Positions 58,346 to 64,000 of a stretch of 64,000 nt of DNA are shown here, one piece after another. Every line of letters begins with the position of its first letter. The stretch's first letter is position 1. Under the pieces are notes generated by a model, which did not search any database, was not told the origin of the DNA, and saw nothing but the letters and a program-made list of their open reading frames with translations. The translations under genes were made by a program, and so were the position numbers. This DNA is from Eucalyptus grandis (Eukaryota > Streptophyta > Magnoliopsida > Myrtales > Myrtaceae). Location of the stretch: NCBI RefSeq assembly GCF_016545825.1, contig NC_052616.1:59107278-59171277 (forward strand), given 5' to 3'.

Positions 58346-58536
58346 TTGTAAATATGTTGACATGGAATAAAAATAGTGTGTTTGGTGTTGTGTTTTCCTA
58401 ATTGCTTGATTGTTGTGTTGTCTGGGAGATAGTTGTTATACATGTTTTTGCATGCTCATAATAGATAAAATCGAAAAGAAATGGGTCAGCAACGTGTCTG
58501 AAACGTTGCAATAATAATCCCCGTCAGGTCGTTACA

Positions 58537-58665
58537 GAATGCATCATGAATTGGGAAGGAAAACAGATGTCTTACGTTGAAAGTTTCTAGAAGGACTAAG
58601 TGCATCACTCTTTTAGACACAGTTAAGAGCAATAATTTAATGTTAAGTTATGTTTGGAGTTTGAG
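58537..58665. repeat. Segmental duplication block D, copy 2 (resumed)
   Basis: Matches 24110-24235 ('gcatcatgaattgggaagg', 'cttacgttgaaagtttc', 'caataatttaatgttaa'). Confidence 0.85.
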
Positions 58666-59545
58666 CTCCTGTGCGCTTTATTATTTAGAAGAAGAAATCA
58701 TTTATCCCTTTAAGACAAAAGGGTTCACATATTCTATTGTATATATATAGTTATTTTCTAGTGGTGGCGTTCTCCATAAATTATCCAACAATTTGACATT
58801 AAGGACTCTTGCGTCCATATTACCGCACGATATCGGATGGACTTTCGTGTCCTTTTGTGCTGACGAAAAGAGTCTACTCATGAGAGGATGTGGCGTTTCT
58901 TCTTGACGGTAGCCACGCGGTGGACTCCATAGGACAGTCAGAAAGGACGAAGGACGATGAACGAAGCCTCGACACACTGACACTCACTTTTGATCGCGCG
59001 CGGAGTTCTATACATGGTGAGTTTTAAATTGCGTTGTTTATTTATTTTAGGCTTAAATCTAAGCGTGAAAAATATTTGAGTATGTTGTAACTAAAGTAAA
59101 TTTAAACTTGATCTCATGATGTTGAGGGGCAGGACTTTTAACTTAAACTTGCCTCTTAGTTATTTGAAATCGAGATTTTTTTTTACTCTAATTTATATAT
59201 CTTGTCATTGTTTCCGAGTGCCCGTCTGCCTCTGCCATATCACCCATTTGACTGTCGTTTCCTTCAGTCCATTCCGTTTGTCTCCATTGCAAGAAATAGG
59301 AGGGGTGGATTCAATGAGAAACCAATTAAGTTTCACCGTCGGCGGAAATTTGCAGGCGATTCATAGACAAGACCGTGAGATACAATTTTTCGAAACAGGC
59401 TCGACAGTGAAAAGGTATGCTGCAGTTTTCATATGGTATTCGGACCTCAGAGTCATATCCCCTAGGCGGCACAGTTTTAAAAAATGTATCACAAAACATA
59501 AGTCACAGCAACCACATCACACACCTCAACTGTAATTCAGCTGCC
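58666..59545. other. Unassigned intergenic region
   Basis: Open frames at 58983-58702 (minus) and 59116-59535 (plus) lack recognised domains. Confidence 0.35.
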
Positions 59546-59553
59546 GTACCATG
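59546..59553. other. 8-bp target-site duplication GTACCATG (left)
   Basis: Repeated exactly at 60313-60320. An 8-bp duplication is diagnostic of hAT elements. Confidence 0.92.
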
Positions 59554-59842
59554 TAGGGGTGTCGGGAACTGAACCGAAAACCGAACCGAACCGAACCAAA
59601 AAATTTGATTTTTTTGGTTTAGTTCGGTTCTCATTAAAAACCAATATTTTTTTATTAATTCGGTTTTTATCAGTCAACCGAACCGAACCAAACCACAAAC
59701 CAATAAAATCAAAATTCTCTCCCAACTCCCGTCTCCTCTGGCTCTCTCTCTCCCACAGGGCTTCAGGCCAGCTCCGATTCTTAGCTTTCATTGCTTGAAC
59801 AAGCACGCTTCCTTCTTCGACCCTCTCTCTTCTTCCCCCACC

Positions 59843-59844
<2 letters not shown>

Positions 59845-59877
<33 letters not shown>
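59845..59877. repeat. (CT)n microsatellite inside the hAT-type element
   Basis: 33-base CT run in the captured 5'-UTR-like stretch. CT runs are common in plant 5' UTRs. Confidence 0.9.
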
Positions 59878-59879
<2 letters not shown>

Positions 59880-60008
59880 CACCAGCTGCTCAAATCATTA
59901 CTTTGGTTTAGATCTGCCTGGGTTCTTGCTCTTCGAGTCACGGACCCCTGTTGTTGTTGTTACTTCAGTTGATCTGATCTGAGTGCTCGCACTACGATTC
60001 CATCGAGG

Positions 60009-60122
60009 ATGGCCATGGCGAAGGCGGCATGATCGCGGGGGACGCCAGTGAAAGAGAACGGCGTGAAGCTGGAAGAAGGGCTCACCGTCTTCAAGTCTGA
60101 TAAGTTCGACACTGATGCTGGG
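60009..60122 (+). pseudogene. Captured first exon of an exocyst EXO84-type gene
   Basis: From the ATG at 60009 the frame reads MAMAKAA, a TGA stop, then SRGTPVKENGVKLEEGLTVF and KSDKFDTDA. This matches the N-terminus of plant EXO84 exocyst subunits as I remember it (A-R-S-R-x-T-P-x-K-E-N-G ... F-K-S-D-K-F-D-A-D-A). The TGA sits where that family has Arg, consistent with a CGA to TGA change. Similarity stops after the Asp-Ala pair, at transposon sequence. EXO84 tethers secretory vesicles at the plasma membrane. This fragment cannot do so. Confidence 0.75.
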
Positions 60123-60312
60123 GTATTTTTGTGAATTTTCAACAAAAAAAAAAGAACCAAAAACCGAAAACCAAAAAACCAAACCGAAATTTTGGTTCAG
60201 TTTATATTCGGTTCGGGTCTTATTCAGTTCGGTTCGGAAGTTTTTTCTAACGGTTTGGTTCAGTTCGATTTTTCAAAAAAATCAAATCGAACCAAACTGT
60301 TGACACTCCCTA

Positions 60313-60320
60313 GTACCATG
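60313..60320. other. 8-bp target-site duplication GTACCATG (right)
   Basis: Matches 59546-59553. Confidence 0.92.
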
Positions 60321-60729
60321 TACAAAGATCAGTCATTTTATTTATCTAGATTTGAGGTACTATTGTAACGCACTCGACACCATGTTTTCCACTTAAATTT
60401 AAAAGTACTAGAAGGAAGAGGAAGACAAGATACAATTTAACATATAGTTGGGGATAAGTCAACAATTTCTCCTTGCTTTTGCAGCTTTTCCTGTCTATAT
60501 AGTGGACTGACTCCTGCTCTTTAGTTTGCTTTATTAGAGAGTTAGGACGGATGTCATTGTGGGTGGCATTGCCAGAGCTCTTGGTTGACCATTTGAATAG
60601 ATACCAATACTTGAACCGAACAACGTAAATCTTTCATATTCTTTATTGTTTCTCATTTATTTCTTTGGTTTTCTCGCATTAATTTATTTGTAAGATATCT
60701 TAATTTCTACATTAATACCACAACATCTA

Positions 60730-60950
60730 GTAACCTTATGCCGATTATGAGGATGGGCTAGCCATCAATAGACACGTGGTAAATTGAAACCATTGGGCTT
60801 GTAAGTTGTAGCCTAATCATCGAAATCCCACAAGGGATGTGGCGGGTGGGAGGTTCGAATCCCAACCTATGTAATTGGGGGAGGGGGGTGGGGTGGGGCA
60901 CTTGATCTAGGTTCTAGGATCCCAGAGAGAGCCTAGAAAAGACATAGCAA
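60730..60950 (+). mobile_element. Weak tRNA-related SINE candidate
   Basis: A perfect B box GGTTCGAATCC at 60852-60862 is preceded at about 35 bases by TAGCCTAATCA, a poor A box. A G-rich stretch follows. Without a clear tail or target-site duplication this could be chance. Confidence 0.35.
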
Positions 60951-61376
60951 ATTGAAGTAATAGATGGAACTTATATTGTTCAGGGCATAGCATAAGAAAG
61001 CAAAGATACACTAATGCAACTAGAAAAGTGGAAAGTTTCATCTATGATAAGTTGGTAAGGCTACGCACAAATATCAACATCTGTAAGCAAGCAGGCACAT
61101 GGTGGGAAGATGAATCCGCATCTTAAAGAAGTTCATAAACAAAAAGCCACCGACGCTAACATTTTTCAACATATGAATGGCAAATATGCATCAACATCAT
61201 CAAACAAGTGTGATAGTATCAGATTAAACAAGATAAAACACAAAATATATAACGAGTTAAAAAGACATCACAAAAGGTGAAATGTCGAGAGCATAAACAA
61301 ATGATAAGGAAATTCATTAAAGGAATCTTTCAAGATCTCCATTTGTTGAGTATGCCTTGAATTCTATTTCGAGTAT
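60951..61376. other. AT-rich intergenic DNA, nothing recognised
   Basis: No open frame of note and no repeat structure seen. Confidence 0.5.
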
Positions 61377-61710
61377 TCGACCCAAATTGAGTTTTGATAC
61401 CAAAACTAAAATTTGTGACGACCCAACTTGAGAAAAATATATGGAGGTTTTAGTATTAGTAGCAGAGGGCTTAGGCCCAAGCCCATAGCCCAAAATTGAA
61501 CAGTATAAATATTTGTTTTTCCTCAAGTTACTAGGTTTGAAGTAGCGATAAAAAGAGTCTCAAGGTTTTCTCAAGGCACCTTTTGTAATTCTTGAATTTC
61601 CATATTAGATTTTGGTTCTCCTCTCCTCATGGTTTGTCCCACAAGGATTTTCCATGTAAATCTACATGAGCTTTTCTTCTTTTCAATTTTAATTTCATTA
61701 TAGTTTCCGC
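61377..61710 (+). repeat. Copia LTR-like fragment
   Basis: Contains 'cccaagcccatagccc', a TATAAATA at 61504-61511, 'ttttgtaattcttg' and 'tcccacaaggattttccatg', in the order common in plant copia LTRs. Ends and a partner LTR were not found. Confidence 0.4.
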
Positions 61711-62469
61711 ATTTGTCATAGCTATTACTTTTGCTCACCTTTCATTCCTCCATGATCATATCATTCAAATGGGCCAAGACAGCATGCGTCATCATAAGAC
61801 GTTTTACCTGGAAAAGAAAAGCACTGTCTGATGCTTAAGTACATTATTTAGATACATTAAATGTTTGCCTCCCTCCACCAAATGGAGTTATATTCTCTCA
61901 GTTAAAATCCGACTTTACAAAGCATCATGCTCGACAATATTTGCCAAGCAAATTAACTTATCAGAGTAGTCACAATTCACGGAGACAATTAACCGTCCTT
62001 GCATTACTATGCCTCCGTTAGCTCAGAGAACAAGCTTGAACCTCTGAAAGGAAGTCATCCCTGGACAAGAGGAAGGCAGTTTTAATAAACTAAACAATCG
62101 GTAACAGTAGTAAAGATGAGAGGTGCGAGTAAGCCAAGTCACCAAACTGATTACCGGAGATATAATGTTGGAAATTCTATATAACAGTGATAGCTAATGG
62201 CAGGTATCAGTTCCCCGGTGGTAAACTAAGCAGACTAACAATTAAATCTATCATTAAGCAACCATAACAGGTACGATGGATGGAATGTGACTAGAATAAA
62301 CTAACACGCATCTTTTTCCTTAATTTTGGTGGTCTTAAAGCTAACATGTTGAATGGAACAGTAATTGCGATGAAGGGAACTTCATTCCTATTTATTGGTG
62401 CGAATTAGAGCAATGAAAAACGTTTTTTTTTCTTTTTTGGCTGTGTTAGCTCTTAAATAGATGTTCTCC
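61711..62469. other. Intergenic DNA, nothing recognised
   Basis: No open frame with protein character and no clear repeats. Confidence 0.5.
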
Positions 62470-63061
62470 GACCTACTGTTTCCCCAGAAACCTTAGTGAA
62501 TGTGTTTTCCTCATTTGCATTATACATAAACTCCACTTTTGTAGCATGGATTCTCCTTTCAAACAGTTTTATTCTATCTTTTTTTTTTTGGTAAAGAATT
62601 TTATTCTATCTTTTGTCAGTAAAAATATGGATAAAAAAGGAAAATAAAGGAGCACGCGACTGTTTTGTTTTGTGAAACATATTTTGGCACGTAATCTTGA
62701 ATTCCAAGTTCCCAATTCCCACATTAGTTCCCCTTATTTCTCGATCATCTCTTCTATTCTTTGTCCATATTTTCAAATTAATTAGATCACAAAACCACTT
62801 AAGTAGTCTCCCTGACTTCCCAAAAGTTATTCCGTACACAAAAAGAGAGGATCCCATCATCCCTTGCATCAATCCCAAAAGCCATGGAAAAAGTTACTTT
62901 CACTTCATATTTTCACAAACATGCAAGAGGGTGAAAGCAGTTCAAGCAAAATCCAGGTTAGGAAAGTTTTGTCTACAAAGAATCAGAGACAGTCCAACAC
63001 AAAAAGAACTAGCTACTTTTCACGAAGTACTTACCTCCTATTCTCGGTGGTTCATCCATAA
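62470..63061. repeat. Segmental duplication block D, copy 2 (F-box 3' flank)
   Basis: Matches 25715-26339, with small indels such as 'cattttgtagcatgg' against 'cctctagcatgg'. Confidence 0.82.
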
Positions 63062-64000
63062 TCAATCAACGGGAACAAGTGCTCGCGAACAAATTTCTGC
63101 GTCGAAGAAACCTGGCATGCCCCTTATATCGAACCTCTCGATGCCCCCAGTATGTAAATCGTGCCAAATGAGAGTGTTACCGCCCACCGCCACCAAAACT
63201 TGACGACCGTTCTGAGAGTAAGCCAATGGCCGGACAAGCCCCAACTCCCTTGGGTGGTTAGGTATGGAGAACAACTGAACCCATGATCCATTTAATCCAT
63301 ATTCTCGCATAATCCGCACATCAACACCCCTTCTCTCACGATAAATGATAAGGCAAAGACATCCCCTCAGGACGGTCAAATCCATTCCAAGCCTCTGATC
63401 TATAAAATCAAGCCGGGCCACCTCCACAAAATTTTCCGTATGAAAATCAAAAGCTACCAACACTTGTGCCGAATCCTGCACCCACTCGCGTCTCACTATC
63501 CAGTGCAGACGGCCGCGCACAAAAACCCCATTTTGTGCGTATTAACCAGAGAATATGGCATCCCCTCAAGCCGCCTCCACGTGTTATCTCTCGATCTATA
63601 GATGCTAACTGCAGATTCAATTGGCTCTTCCAAGGTCTGAACCAGCCTCAACAACACGTAACCATTATTCCCATCGTCATATCCAAATCCATGAACGCAA
63701 GTAGAGCAACACGATCCACTGCCTATCTGAGTATCTGCAGAAGGCAAGAGCTTATGCCTCCCAGTGAACGGATTCCATATAGCCACATCGTGATCGTCCG
63801 GTTTAGCAATGCAAAGTAAGCCATTGCAAGACCCTAGCAACTTGATCCGTTTCCACCCGAGAGGGTATTCTATCTCCGCCAAGACTCTCTGGGTACCCAG
63901 ATCGATACAGTAGAGGCTTGGGGCATCCCTGTGGAAGAGGCATAGGTGCGGCTCCATGAAGAGATGGCTGTCTATCCGGCAACGCCGCCGTTTGGACACG
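63062..64000 (-). pseudogene. F-box protein with F-box-associated domain (copy 2), frameshifted and cut by the window edge
   Basis: From the right edge the minus strand encodes DSHLFMEPHL, SLYCIDLGTQRVLAEIEYPL, AIWNPFTGRHKLLPSADTQI and HGFGYDDGNNGYVLLRLVQT, then VRGRLHWIVRREWVQDSAQV, AFDFHTENFVEVARLDFIDQ and LLxV-type blades to the stop at 63062. One base is missing in a G run near 63525, shifting the frame between K-M-G and V-R-G-R. The rest of the protein is intact, so this could be a very young pseudogene or a sequencing error. The F-box itself lies beyond the window. It is paralogous to 26340-27347, which carries different lesions. Confidence 0.85.

Larger units (their letters stand above)
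52238..58536 (+). mobile_element. 6.3-kb LTR-derived insertion without coding domains
   Basis: Termini are TGTAACATGCAC and GGTCGTTACA with GAATG on both sides. The interior holds two diverged LTR-like copies head to tail (about 52977-55741 and 55742-58536). They share a CT-rich leader ('acttcttctcctc'), 'aactctt/cccttagttaaggcgat', 'ttgtatatttgctcat' and an end of the type '...gcaataataatccccgtca'. No gag or pol traces are seen. A TATA box is at 54357-54364 in the first copy. It interrupts duplication block D. Confidence 0.8.
59554..60312. mobile_element. Non-autonomous hAT-type element carrying a captured gene fragment, 759 bp
   Basis: Ends TAGGGGTGTCGGGAAC and, inverse, TAGGGAGTGTCAACAG form imperfect TIRs with one extra base. 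Subterminal regions are packed with 'gaaccgaacc' on the left and 'ggttcggttc' on the right. Flanking 8-bp duplications are perfect. The centre (about 59710-60122) is unlike the rest: a CT-rich 5'-UTR-like stretch followed by a coding start. Confidence 0.9.

Noticed and set aside
60030..60182. Continuation of the captured EXO84-type frame as a chimeric gene
   Set aside because: There is a TGA after seven codons and another stop soon after 60122. No evidence that it encodes a protein.

Overview
This is nuclear DNA of a flowering plant, almost certainly a eudicot. The coding traces that can be recognised are the end of a plastid terminal oxidase gene with canonical plant introns, two F-box genes with F-box-associated domains, and the first exon of an exocyst EXO84-type gene captured in a transposon. 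About two thirds of the window is transposable-element DNA. I found no intact host protein-coding gene, no tRNA or rRNA gene and no CRISPR array. The species cannot be fixed from the sequence.

Layout. 1-3742: intergenic DNA with AG and CT microsatellites and an old local duplication. 3748-21674: a complete but dead Ty3/gypsy element of the Tat/Ogre type on the minus strand (17.9 kb, 2.05-kb LTRs, AACTT target-site duplication). In element order it carries PBS, an extra DUF7745-like ORF1, gag, protease with a G-patch-like tail, a second gag-like zinc-knuckle module, RT, RNase H, a second 'archaeal-type' RNase H, integrase, and a long 3' UTR with three tandem-repeat arrays. 21680-23530: the other half of the interrupted duplication. 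23533-27347: a block shared with 51706-64000 that contains an F-box pseudogene, with a 5'-truncated LINE inside it. 27350-31600: intergenic DNA with a MITE candidate, a GC-rich island and unassigned coding-like remnants. 31612-32930: last four exons of a plastid terminal oxidase gene (minus). 33388-36847 and 47137-50315: two solo LTRs of one family in opposite orientations, each with a perfect 5-bp duplication. 37044-46860: a further LTR of the TGTCGCGACC group, broken up by a 3.0-kb solo LTR (itself split by an inverted 3.35-kb solo LTR of the same family), a probable DNA transposon and a SINE-like insert. 46861-51300: copia gag/protease debris. 51706-64000: second copy of the F-box block, interrupted at 52238-58536 by a 6.3-kb LTR-derived insertion that itself carries a Mutator-like MITE. 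A small hAT-type element with the EXO84 first exon lies at 59554-60312, and a second broken F-box gene runs off the right edge.

The most notable items are the Ogre element with its added ORF1, duplicated gag module and 3'-UTR arrays; the three-level LTR nest with same-family opposite-orientation solo LTRs; the gene-fragment-carrying hAT element; and the plastid terminal oxidase remnant stranded beside the LTR insertions. All target-site duplications were read directly from the sequence. Family assignments rest on remembered motifs and were not checked by any search.
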